From the NCBI GenBank assembly GCA_002723015.1, contig PBNG01000053.1:1-12236 (forward strand): a DNA stretch of 12,236 nt. Reading direction: 5' to 3'. A model generated the notes under the pieces. The model searched no databases and had not been told where the DNA came from. It was given only the letters and a program-made list of their open reading frames with translations. The stretch's first letter is position 1, and each line of letters starts with the position of its first letter. Below, piece by piece: positions 1 through 6,725 of this stretch. Source of the DNA: Roseibacillus sp. (GTDB lineage: Bacteria > Verrucomicrobiota > Verrucomicrobiae > Verrucomicrobiales > Akkermansiaceae). The position numbers and the translations under genes are program-made.

Positions 1-1149
1 CCATGGATTAAAGAGGTATGCCCAGTCGCGCGACAGGATACCCCTCATCGGGTAAGCGTCCTTGCCGTGAATGTGGAAGAACTGGGTAAAGACGTGGTCC
101 CGGTCCTCTTGCTGGCCGCCCTGGAGGATTGGTAAAAAAGAGCGCCCATCAGTCCGGGCTGCCGGGGGTAATTTGACTGCTTCCAGAAAGGTGGCCTGCA
201 GGTCAACGCAGGAGAGCATGTGGTTCCTGTCGTCCTGCCCGGCGCTGACCACCCCGGGCCATCGAATAATCCAGGGTGAGCGAGTACTGTCTGGATAGCA
301 ATTGGCCTTCACCCCCGGAAAAGCCATCCCGTGGTCGGAGAGGAAAAGGACGATTGTATTTTCCGTGAGTCCGGCGCGGTCGAGCTCCTGCAGTACGGCA
401 CCTACCATGTCGTCCGTCCGGCGAACGGAGCCTGCATAACGAGCGAGATGTTTGCGGATCTCAGGAATGTCGGGCAGGCCGGCGCTAACTCGAACTTGAG
501 AAGGTTCATAATTTTGTGACGATTCTGCCCGTTCGTAGTGGGGATTGTCCGGACTGCGGCCCTTGGATCCGGGGATGGAGAACGGATCATGGGGATCGTG
601 ACTACTCGCCATCAGGAAAAAGGGCTGGCGTGCAGATTTTGCAGTAGCGAAAAAGTCCCGGGCGAAGCGGCGATAGACCGCCGGGTCTCGGCCCCAGAGA
701 TTTTCATCGCCCTTTCCCTGCCACGTGTATGTTGCGGACCACCTGAAAAGCTCCTGTTGATTCAGGGGTTTTCCAATAGTGCCACAGAGGAATCCGGCAG
801 CGTTCAGGAGAGAGGGGAGGGTTGGAGTTCCGGGGCGGATACGCTGGAATCCTTCGGCGCCATTATTTTGCGGATAAAGTCCGGTCAGCATCACGCTGCG
901 GGAGGGAGTGCAGATGGCAACATTGGCATAGCCATGCCAGAACTGTATGCCTTCCTCGGCGAGTCGGTCTATGTGGGGCGTGACGCCCTCGGCGACACCT
1001 CCGAAGCAACCGGGGGAGTCCCAGTTCATGTCATCAGCGACCAGCCAGAGGATATTCGGGCGAACGGTGGGCTTGCGAAGCTGTTGCGCGCTGAGATCGG
1101 GCACAAGTAATGCGACAACGGTGAGGATAAGGAGAGCGGTACTGTGCAT
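1..1149 (-). CDS. Secreted type I sulfatase, C-terminus cut by window edge
   Basis: Formylglycine-dependent sulfatase of the alkaline-phosphatase fold, hydrolysing a sulfate ester or sulfamate outside the cytoplasm. I translated the reverse complement: 383 residues are open and the frame runs off base 1 without a stop. Residues 1-21 are a signal peptide ending LSA before QQ. RPNILWLVADD (30-40) supplies the first metal-binding aspartates (D39, D40). The signature CTPSRSVMLTG (80-90) makes Cys80 the residue converted to formylglycine and Arg84 its partner. HDPHDPF (184-190) and SDHG (271-274, D272/H273) complete the usual metal and substrate site. The order CTPSR, then NNG..GF, then HDPH resembles heparan N-sulfatase (SGSH, SulfAtlas S1_8-like), but the substrate cannot be read from sequence. 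Oddity: the usual GKxH motif is GKPL (126-129), so the conserved histidine is replaced. The ATG at 1147-1149 is chosen because the signal peptide starts there; no Shine-Dalgarno sequence is visible. It is transcribed away from the catabolic genes. An FGE that could activate it lies at 4459-5427. Confidence 0.95.
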   Translation of the reverse strand, partial: MHSTALLILTVVALLVPDLSAQQLRKPTVRPNILWLVADDMNWDSPGCFGGVAEGVTPHIDRLAEEGIQFWHGYANVAICTPSRSVMLTGLYPQNNGAEGFQRIRPGTPTLPSLLNAAGFLCGTIGKPLNQQELFRWSATYTWQGKGDENLWGRDPAVYRRFARDFFATAKSARQPFFLMASSHDPHDPFSIPGSKGRSPDNPHYERAESSQNYEPSQVRVSAGLPDIPEIRKHLARYAGSVRRTDDMVGAVLQELDRAGLTENTIVLFLSDHGMAFPGVKANCYPDSTRSPWIIRWPGVVSAGQDDRNHMLSCVDLQATFLEAVKLPPAARTDGRSFLPILQGGQQEDRDHVFTQFFHIHGKDAYPMRGILSRDWAYLFNPW

Positions 1150-1169
1150 CAGGGTTTTCTGATAGGGTT

Positions 1170-1361
1170 GTGTCCCAGAGTGATATGGATCCTCGGCGGG
1201 ATGAATTCAAAACGGTCGAAGATCGGGAAATTCTGGATAAATCTGTTCGATCTGAGGGCGATCCCGAGACGGCCCCCTATTCTGATGAACCGGCGGGAAC
1301 TTCAAGGCGCTGGTTTTTGGGGTTGCGGATTACGACCCCGGGAACCATCACAGCTGCATGA
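1170..1361 (+). CDS. Possible small ORF with twin-arginine-like motif, 63 aa
   Basis: Doubtful gene. It lies in the 208-base gap between the sulfatase start and the lyase-like gene, opening with GTG at 1170 or ATG at 1185. The first 44 residues are strongly charged (many D, E, R), followed by SRRWFLGL (45-52), a good match to the Tat signal motif (S/T)RRxFL. Only about a dozen residues (RITTPGTITAA) follow before the stop. The TGA at 1359-1361 overlaps the ATG of the next gene as ATGA, a common translational-coupling arrangement. The composition is protein-like rather than random, but I recognise no family. It may be a leader peptide coupled to the downstream gene, the 5' remnant of a broken Tat-exported protein, or chance. 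No Shine-Dalgarno sequence or promoter is evident in 1150-1184. Confidence 0.3.
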   Translation: MSQSDMDPRRDEFKTVEDREILDKSVRSEGDPETAPYSDEPAGTSRRWFLGLRITTPGTITAA

Positions 1362-2305
1362 AGGTTCCCGATTGTCTGGAGAAGAAGCGCACCGGGCGCC
1401 ACGTCGAGGGACTGGCTGCCTGTCTGCTTCCGTTTGAAAACAATGGAGATATTGCCGGACCAGCCTTTCGGGACGCGGTGCAGAGAACTGCGGAAGCTGG
1501 TCTCGGGTGTGCAGTCAATATGGATACCGGATATGCAAACTACATCACGCCGACTGAGAGGACAGAGGTTCTGGTGTGGACTACCGAGACACTTGGAAGC
1601 GGGAAGCGTTTTGCGGCTGGAGCTTTCGTGGAGGGGAGAGAGGGAGACCTGGAGGAGCTCTACCGGCGGGAAATGGACGAGATTGCTTCTTTCGGAGGAA
1701 TCCCGGTAATTTTCCAGACAACGCGTTTCCATGACTGGGATCCTCAGCAAATTATAGATCTGTATGCTTCCATCTGTGATCCTTATCCCGAGGTGATCGG
1801 GTTCGAGCTCGGGCAGGTTTTCGCGCCATTCGGAATGATCTACGATGAGAAAACGATTCGGGGGCTCATGGGCATCCCCAGTCTTAGTGGCATCAAGCAC
1901 AGCTCCCTCAGCCGGACAGAGGAATTGAAGCGACTGGCTCTGCGGGACGAATTACGGCCGGAGTTCCGGATATACACTGGCAATGATCTGGGGATCGACA
2001 TGATTGAGTATGGCTCCGACTACCTGCTCGGGCTCGCGGCCTTCTGTCCCGAGAAGTTCGCGGAACGGGACCGCCTCTGGGAAGATGAGGATTCCGAGTA
2101 TTATGAACTGGCAGACGCTCTTCAATATCTCGGGAACGTCGGTTTCCGCGCTCCTGTTCCCGCGTACAAGCACAGCTGTGCGGTCTTTCAGCATCTTCTC
2201 GACCGGATACCCTGTAGTGAACCCCATCCCAGTTGTCCGCGGCGTCCGGACTGGGAAGAGGAGATCATGCGAGACTGTGCCCTGCGCCTCGGCTACCACC
2301 TGTAG
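1358..2305 (+). CDS. DHDPS/NAL-superfamily protein (Schiff-base lyase or aldolase-like), divergent active site
   Basis: A 315-residue (beta/alpha)8-barrel protein of the dihydrodipicolinate synthase / N-acetylneuraminate lyase superfamily, probably cytoplasmic since no signal peptide is seen. Supporting features are LLPFENNGDI near residues 23-32 (the family's TPF...G opening), GIKHSS (178-183) with Lys180 as the expected Schiff-base lysine, and TGND (207-210) followed by GSDYLLGLAAFCPEKF-like sequence matching the family's late glycine-rich strand. By eye against E. coli DapA, the pyruvate-binding GTTGES region becomes MDTGYA (55-60), and the YNVP segment carrying the catalytic tyrosine becomes FELG (149-152). 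The lysine chemistry is therefore probably kept, but the acceptor or donor is unlikely to be ordinary pyruvate plus an aldehyde. The ATG at 1358 overlaps the stop of the preceding small ORF. The downstream TIM barrel starts 63 bases later on the same strand, so cotranscription is likely. It may be an aldolase, hydratase or dehydratase; the family is confident, the reaction is not. Confidence 0.88.
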   Translation: MKVPDCLEKKRTGRHVEGLAACLLPFENNGDIAGPAFRDAVQRTAEAGLGCAVNMDTGYANYITPTERTEVLVWTTETLGSGKRFAAGAFVEGREGDLEELYRREMDEIASFGGIPVIFQTTRFHDWDPQQIIDLYASICDPYPEVIGFELGQVFAPFGMIYDEKTIRGLMGIPSLSGIKHSSLSRTEELKRLALRDELRPEFRIYTGNDLGIDMIEYGSDYLLGLAAFCPEKFAERDRLWEDEDSEYYELADALQYLGNVGFRAPVPAYKHSCAVFQHLLDRIPCSEPHPSCPRRPDWEEEIMRDCALRLGYHL

Positions 2306-2368
2306 GCTGAGCAAAAGACCTGCTGCGCCCCTATCACCCGCGAGCTCCAACTGGTAAAACTTTAACCC

Positions 2369-3193
2369 ATGTCCTATCCTGAACTTGCTGTTCATACCTT
2401 CACGACCCGCTCATGGTCCATGTCCGAATGTATCGAGGGCTACGCACGGCGCGGCATCGGGGGCATATCGGTGTGGCGGGAAACACTCGAAGGGGAGGAC
2501 CTTTGCTCGGTCCGGAAGCACATATCCGATGCAGGACTGGAGGGGCTGGCCCTTGTGAGGGGCGGCTTCTTTACCGGATTTTCTGAGGCGGAACGGGCCG
2601 CGGCAATTGAAAAAAACAGGCAATGCCTGATGGAGGCGGAAGCCTTGGGCCTTCCCCAGATTGTACTCGTCTGTGGGGCGACTCCTGGTCAGACAGCGAG
2701 AGAAAACTACGAACAGATCCGCGATGGGATTGGTGCAATCGCAGGTGAGGCCGAGCGTATGGGTATTCGACTTTCGATCGAGCCTCTTCACCCGGTATAC
2801 GCTGGTGACCGTTCTGGGATCTGTTCCTTGCGCGATGCCAATACCCTTGCCGGAGAGCTATCGCTACCCAACGTGGGAGTGGCAGTGGATGTCTACCATG
2901 TGTTCTGGGAAGTAGACCTGCGAGAACAGCTGCAGCATTGCGCCGAAAACGGATGGTTGAATGCCTACCACATTTGCGACTTCAAGCCCGACCAGGAGGA
3001 TGTCCTCCTGGACCGGGGGATCATGGGGGAAGGCTGTCTCGCCCTTGGGAAAATTGACGAGTGGGTCAAGGAGGCGGGTTTTGAGGGCCGCCGAGAGGTG
3101 GAGATTTTTTCCCGGAAGTGGTGGACCGAGGACCAGGATGAATTTCTGGACCGGATCCTCGAAGCCTACGAGCAGGTGTACCGGGGGGAATAA
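2369..3193 (+). CDS. Sugar phosphate isomerase/epimerase-type TIM barrel (AP endonuclease 2-like)
   Basis: A 274-residue single-domain protein of the xylose-isomerase-like / AP-endonuclease-2 barrel superfamily, which includes IolE, hydroxypyruvate isomerase and ketose 3-epimerases. These enzymes use one divalent metal held by two Glu, one Asp and one His to move protons next to a carbonyl. The expected ligands are visible: Glu138 in LSIEPLHP, Asp174 and His177 in VAVDVYHVFWE, His201 in AYHICDFK, and Glu245 in REVEIFSRKWW. The segment RGIMGEGCLALGKIDEW (216-232) matches the family's loop before the last helix (usually PGEG.I...I). There is no signal peptide, so the protein is cytoplasmic. The length is normal for the family. 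The ATG at 2369 lies just after the lyase-like gene with no Shine-Dalgarno sequence. Being between a lyase-like and a dehydrogenase gene, it probably acts on a keto-sugar or sugar-acid intermediate; the substrate is not readable. Confidence 0.9.
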   Translation: MSYPELAVHTFTTRSWSMSECIEGYARRGIGGISVWRETLEGEDLCSVRKHISDAGLEGLALVRGGFFTGFSEAERAAAIEKNRQCLMEAEALGLPQIVLVCGATPGQTARENYEQIRDGIGAIAGEAERMGIRLSIEPLHPVYAGDRSGICSLRDANTLAGELSLPNVGVAVDVYHVFWEVDLREQLQHCAENGWLNAYHICDFKPDQEDVLLDRGIMGEGCLALGKIDEWVKEAGFEGRREVEIFSRKWWTEDQDEFLDRILEAYEQVYRGE

Positions 3194-3204
3194 TTGATTC
3201 AGTG

Positions 3205-3243
3205 AAGGTGAGGGTTTGACTTGAAGTCAACTCGGTCCACCTT
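3205..3243. promoter_or_regulatory. Interrupted dyad between TIM-barrel and dehydrogenase genes; candidate operator or RNA hairpin
   Basis: The 109-base gap 3194-3302 contains a perfect 7-base inverted repeat with a single-base centre, TTGACTTGAAGTCAA at 3216-3230. Around it, nearly concentric, AAGGTG (3205-3210) and CACCTT (3238-3243) are also perfect complements. The inner arms are typical in size for a dimeric repressor site. The full structure could instead fold in RNA as a hairpin with an internal loop. It is not followed by a U-run, so it is not an ordinary intrinsic terminator. It lies about 60 bases before the dehydrogenase ATG, suitable for control of that gene within the operon. No regulator gene is in the window. 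Confidence 0.5.
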
Positions 3244-3302
3244 TCCCCCCGTCAGCCCAACCACTCCCCCGGGAGAGGCAGCTGTCTCAATTTCCGGATA
3301 CC

Positions 3303-4448
3303 ATGAACGAGCAGCGAATCGGGATCATCATGAACGGCGTCACCGGGCGCATGGGAACCAACCAGCACCTTGTGCGATCGATCCTCGCCATCAGAGATCA
3401 GGGGGGAGTGCTGTGCGGGGAACGGAGAATCATACCTGAACCAATCCTGACCGGACGAAATGAAACCAAGCTAAGCGGTCTGGCTGGCCAATACGGGGTA
3501 GAGGGCTACACCACGGATCTGGATTCGGTTCTCTCCGACGATGCGTATTCGATTTTTTTCGATGCTTCCGGGACTCCTCACCGGGTGGGCTTCCTCGAAC
3601 GCGCGATCGCGGCCGGGAAGCATGTCTATTGTGAAAAACCGACTGCCAACGCCTATGGCGATGCTCTTGCCATCGCGGAGAAGGCAGAGAATGCCGGGGT
3701 AAAGAATGGAACCGTGCAGGACAAGCTCTGGCTTCCCGGGATTCAGAAGTTTCGGTCTCTTCGGGACCAGGGTTTTTTTGGAAAGATCCTCTCGGTCAGA
3801 GGAGAGTTCGGATACTGGGTCTATCCCGGACACGATCCGGAGCATCCTGCCCAGCGGCCAAGCTGGAATTACCGTAAGGAAGACGGGGGTGGAATTGTTA
3901 TCGATATGCACTGCCACTGGCGCTACGTGATTGACAATCTGTTCGGCAAGGTCACTCGAATTTTCAGTCATGCGGCCACGCACATTCCTGAAAGGGTTGA
4001 TGAAAGGGGCGACACCTACGAGTGTACGGCTGACGATTCTGCCTATGCGATCCTTGAGACAGAGAGTGGGGTGGTTTGTCAGTTCAATTCCTCCTGGTGT
4101 GTCCGTGTCCGGCGGGACGAGCTTTTTACCATGCAGGTCGATGGCACGGAAGGAAGCGCCACGGTAGGTCTCCGAAAGTGCATTGTTCAGTCGCGCTCCC
4201 AGACTCCAACGCCGGTATGGAATCCGGATGTGGAGAGTCCCATTGACTTCTTCGATGACTGGGAGGAAGTGCGCCCCGGGGAGGATTTCGATAATGCCTT
4301 CAAGAGCCAGTGGGAACTGTTCCTCAGACACGTGGTGGAAGATGAGCCCTTCCCGTGGACCCTGCGGGAGGGGGCGAAGGGGGTGGAACTCGCTGAGCTC
4401 AGCCTCCGGTCAAGCAGGGAGGGGAAGTGGATGGAGGTGCCGGGCTAG
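3303..4448 (+). CDS. Gfo/Idh/MocA-family NAD(P)-dependent oxidoreductase
   Basis: A 381-residue cytoplasmic dehydrogenase, normal length for the family. The N-terminal Rossmann fold carries the dinucleotide loop as GVTGRMG (12-18). This form resembles the DapB-type GxxGRMG loop and differs from the usual GxGxxG. CEKP (110-113) is the family's conserved EKP lysine region after the 'GKHVYCEKP' strand. The C-terminal alpha/beta domain contains [17 protein letters not shown] (195-211), matching the GGG...D..xH motif in which His205 is the likely catalytic acid/base, with Asp201 nearby. Members oxidise or reduce a secondary hydroxyl on sugars, inositols or sugar acids; some oxidise C3 of glycosides to prepare eliminative cleavage. 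The ATG at 3303 starts directly before the Rossmann strand. It follows the TIM barrel by 109 bases containing a dyad, and ends 10 bases from the convergent FGE gene. Substrate and NAD/NADP preference are not readable. Confidence 0.93.
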   Translation: MNEQRIGIIMNGVTGRMGTNQHLVRSILAIRDQGGVLCGERRIIPEPILTGRNETKLSGLAGQYGVEGYTTDLDSVLSDDAYSIFFDASGTPHRVGFLERAIAAGKHVYCEKPTANAYGDALAIAEKAENAGVKNGTVQDKLWLPGIQKFRSLRDQGFFGKILSVRGEFGYWVYPGHDPEHPAQRPSWNYRKEDGGGIVIDMHCHWRYVIDNLFGKVTRIFSHAATHIPERVDERGDTYECTADDSAYAILETESGVVCQFNSSWCVRVRRDELFTMQVDGTEGSATVGLRKCIVQSRSQTPTPVWNPDVESPIDFFDDWEEVRPGEDFDNAFKSQWELFLRHVVEDEPFPWTLREGAKGVELAELSLRSSREGKWMEVPG

Positions 4449-4458
4449 GGCAATCTCT

Positions 4459-5427
4459 TCAGCTCTTTTCCTTTGCAGGGCTGAGGGCACACCGGAAGCC
4501 AAGGTGACAGGTTGTTGAGTCAGGTGTGACCTTGCTGCGGGCAGAGTTACGGTAGCGGTTGCAGTAAGACGCGTGGCAGAGAAAAGAGCCGCCCCGAATG
4601 ACTTTTTCGGTCCCTCTCCCCGGCCCAGAGGGGTTGTCTGCAGGAGAGTTCGTGTAGTAGCGGGAGTCAAACCAGTCGGAAACCCAGTCCCAGGTATTAC
4701 CCATCATGTTATAGAGTCCGTAACCATTGGCTAGAAATGACCGGGCTGGGGCCGTGCCGCAATAGCCATCCGATCCGAGGTCCTTTTCTGGAAATCGTCC
4801 CTGCCAAATGTTACACCGATACTTGCCGCCGGGGATCAATTCATCTCCCCACGGGTAGATCAGGCGTTCCTCTCGACCGCGGGCCGCGCATTCCCATTCG
4901 GCTTCAGTTGGTAGTCGTTTCCCCGCCCACTGGCAGAAGGCTTTGGCGTCATGCCATGAGACATGGACAACCGGATGGTTCATGATTTTGCGAATGTTGG
5001 TGCCGGGCCCCCCGGGTTTCTGCCAGCAGGCTCCCTCGACCTTGGCCCACCACTCAATTCCGAAGGCCCGGTCGAACCGCATGCGTTTCAGATGGGCCCG
5101 GGGAATCTGGTTGTGAAAAACAAACGACCAACCGAAGCGCTCCGCCTCGGACCGGTATCCGGTCGAATCCACAAAGGAGGAAAAGTCCTCATTCGTGACC
5201 GCGGTTTGGTCCATGAAAAAGCTCTCAAGCCCTACTCTGTGGATTGGCCCTTCTCCGTCTCCACTCCAGCACTCGGGCCCCTCAGCGCCCATCAAGAATT
5301 GTCCCTCTTCGATGAAGGTCATGCCTTCATCTGAACCAGCATTCGAGGAACGGCTCGGGCATGGGGTTTCTGACTTGATATCACTGACAGTCCGAGAAGG
5401 TGTGCAGCAGGGCTTTCCATCGGACAT
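4459..5427 (-). CDS. Formylglycine-generating enzyme (aerobic FGE/SUMF1 type) with N-terminal CCTPSR
   Basis: A 322-residue FGE-sulfatase domain protein that uses O2 and copper to oxidise the cysteine of CxPxR in unfolded sulfatases to formylglycine. The core opens with FIEEGQFLMG (38-47), then RLPTEAEWECAARG (171-184), YPWGDEL (191-197), YRCNIWQGRFP (203-213) and RGGSFLCHASYCNRYRNSAR (278-297). Cys284 and Cys289 in LCHASYC match the active-site pair of human SUMF1 and Streptomyces FGE, and TPDSTTCHLGFRC (301-313) matches the C-terminal signature. It is therefore a likely true FGE rather than one of the many inactive FGE-fold proteins such as hercynine synthases or EgtB relatives. There is no signal peptide, consistent with cytoplasmic modification before export. 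The first 34 residues are an extra, low-complexity tail carrying CCTPSR (7-12) and CPSR (23-26). The ATG at 5425-5427 has AGGGA just upstream, the only near-Shine-Dalgarno sequence in the window. It shares a 75-base divergent region with the Asp-box gene and is convergent with the dehydrogenase. Its likely client in the window is the sulfatase at 1-1149. Confidence 0.95.
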   Translation of the reverse strand: MSDGKPCCTPSRTVSDIKSETPCPSRSSNAGSDEGMTFIEEGQFLMGAEGPECWSGDGEGPIHRVGLESFFMDQTAVTNEDFSSFVDSTGYRSEAERFGWSFVFHNQIPRAHLKRMRFDRAFGIEWWAKVEGACWQKPGGPGTNIRKIMNHPVVHVSWHDAKAFCQWAGKRLPTEAEWECAARGREERLIYPWGDELIPGGKYRCNIWQGRFPEKDLGSDGYCGTAPARSFLANGYGLYNMMGNTWDWVSDWFDSRYYTNSPADNPSGPGRGTEKVIRGGSFLCHASYCNRYRNSARSKVTPDSTTCHLGFRCALSPAKEKS

Positions 5428-5502
5428 GTCCCTAGGTAGCGCTGGCCCGGCAGCATGTCGAATATGATTGCGGTGTTTCCCTGAGGCGGGTCAGGCTGCG
5501 GG

Positions 5503-6681
5503 ATGCGGTGGATTTATCTCCCTCTGATGGTCCTCATTGGATCAGCCAGCGCTGGATCTGAAATTACCCTCATAGACTTGAGCGCGGATCAGAGACGGAT
5601 AACGCTGGTAGACCGGGAAAAGGGCCAGTACCTGGGGCACGTTTCAACCTGCCTGTTGGAGGATGGCAGAACCATTCTGGTGGTCTATCCGAAAGGACAT
5701 GGAAGAGGAGCGATCATCTATAAGAAAAGCACCGATGGAGGAAGGACGTGGTCAGATCGGCAGCCGACCCCTGAGTCGTGGGCAACCTCGCAGGAGGTCC
5801 CTACGCTGCACCGAATGCAGGGAGCCGATGGGAAATATCGGATCGTGCTCTGGTCCGGCCTCTACCCCGCAAGGAATTCGATCAGCGAGGATGGGGGGAA
5901 GAGCTGGAGCGAACTGAAAAGGGTTGGCGACTGGGGTGGGATTGTCGTGATGGGGAGCCATCTGAAACTGACAACAGGGAGAGGTCACTATATGTGTGTA
6001 TTCCATGATGATGGGCGGTTCTTTTCCGATGGCGGCAAACGGGCGAGGCCCGTTACTTTCTCGCTCTACAAAACTCTCACGACGGATGGAGGCTTAAGCT
6101 GGTCTCATCCTGAAACCCTTCACAGAGACAGCGCTGTCCACCTATGCGAACCCGGTGTGGTGCGATCTCCTGATGGCAGTCAAATAGCGATGTTGTTGAG
6201 AGAAAACGCACGGAAAAGGAACTCACACATCATGTTTTCTGAGGATGAAGGTAAGACCTGGAGCAGACCGAGAGAACTTCCTGTTACCCTGACCGGGGAC
6301 CGTCATACCTGTCGCTATGCCCCTGACGGACGGCTTGTCATTGTGTTCAGGGGTCGATATGCGGCCGGTAACGTCATTGCGGCCATCGACGGGGACTGTG
6401 CGGCATGGGTTGGTCAATATGAAGACCTCGTGGGGGGAAGACCGGGACAATATCTCCTCCGCCTTCTCGACAACAAGATGGGTCATGACGCTTCATATCC
6501 GGGAGTTGAAGTCCTTCCGGATGAGAACGGATCGATTGTTGTGACAACCTACGGCCACTGGATCCGGGGTGAGGACCCATTTATCCTGACTACCCGGTTT
6601 TCCATGAAGGAACTGGACGCCTACGCCGAGAAGGGATCAGGCCTTCTACTGGAAGGGAACTCCGTGAGAGTCAGGAGGTAG
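5503..6681 (+). CDS. Secreted Asp-box beta-propeller, annotated-type 'sialidase family' protein
   Basis: A 392-residue exported six-bladed-propeller-type protein. Residues 1-17 form a signal peptide ending SASA before GS. Four Asp-boxes are clear: STDGGRTW (76-83), SEDGGKSW (128-135), TTDGGLSW (193-200) and SEDEGKTW (246-253). These turns are structural and define the sialidase-like superfamily. LLREN (231-235) and SYPGVEVL (331-338) resemble the regions that carry later catalytic residues in GH33 enzymes, but the N-terminal RIP motif with the first arginine is absent; that strand reads YLGHVST (43-49), followed by GHGRG (65-69). From memory this GHGRG form recurs in PVC bacteria as 'exo-alpha-sialidase', yet sialidase activity is not established by the sequence. 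The ATG at 5503 is chosen because the signal peptide begins there. It is divergent from the FGE gene by 75 bases and followed after 44 bases by the permease gene, so those two may be cotranscribed. Confidence 0.85.
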   Translation: MRWIYLPLMVLIGSASAGSEITLIDLSADQRRITLVDREKGQYLGHVSTCLLEDGRTILVVYPKGHGRGAIIYKKSTDGGRTWSDRQPTPESWATSQEVPTLHRMQGADGKYRIVLWSGLYPARNSISEDGGKSWSELKRVGDWGGIVVMGSHLKLTTGRGHYMCVFHDDGRFFSDGGKRARPVTFSLYKTLTTDGGLSWSHPETLHRDSAVHLCEPGVVRSPDGSQIAMLLRENARKRNSHIMFSEDEGKTWSRPRELPVTLTGDRHTCRYAPDGRLVIVFRGRYAAGNVIAAIDGDCAAWVGQYEDLVGGRPGQYLLRLLDNKMGHDASYPGVEVLPDENGSIVVTTYGHWIRGEDPFILTTRFSMKELDAYAEKGSGLLLEGNSVRVRR

Positions 6682-6725
6682 GTTTGTCGGTGGATTTGCG
6701 CTATCGGCTTTGAGTTTGACCTCTA

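Noticed and set aside
538..1110. 190-codon plus-strand frame opposite the sulfatase
   Set aside because: The minus strand reads continuously as a sulfatase with signal peptide and CTPSR motif; the plus frame is a shadow.
1277..1900. 207-codon open frame on the minus strand opposite the lyase-like gene
   Set aside because: Antisense shadow; it crosses the intergenic gap and the start of a supported gene and has no family signal.
3194..3302. Intrinsic terminator at the 3205-3243 dyad
   Set aside because: The stem is interrupted by an unpaired internal loop and is followed by a C-rich run instead of a U-run.
3471..4331. 286-codon open frame on the minus strand opposite the dehydrogenase
   Set aside because: The sense frame carries all Gfo/Idh/MocA motifs; the antisense product shows no recognisable domain.
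1358..6681. Classical sialic-acid catabolism (sialidase plus NanA-type lyase)
   Set aside because: The lyase-like protein lacks the GTTGE-type motif and the Asp-box protein lacks the RIP arginine; no NanK, NanE or NagA/B-type gene is present.
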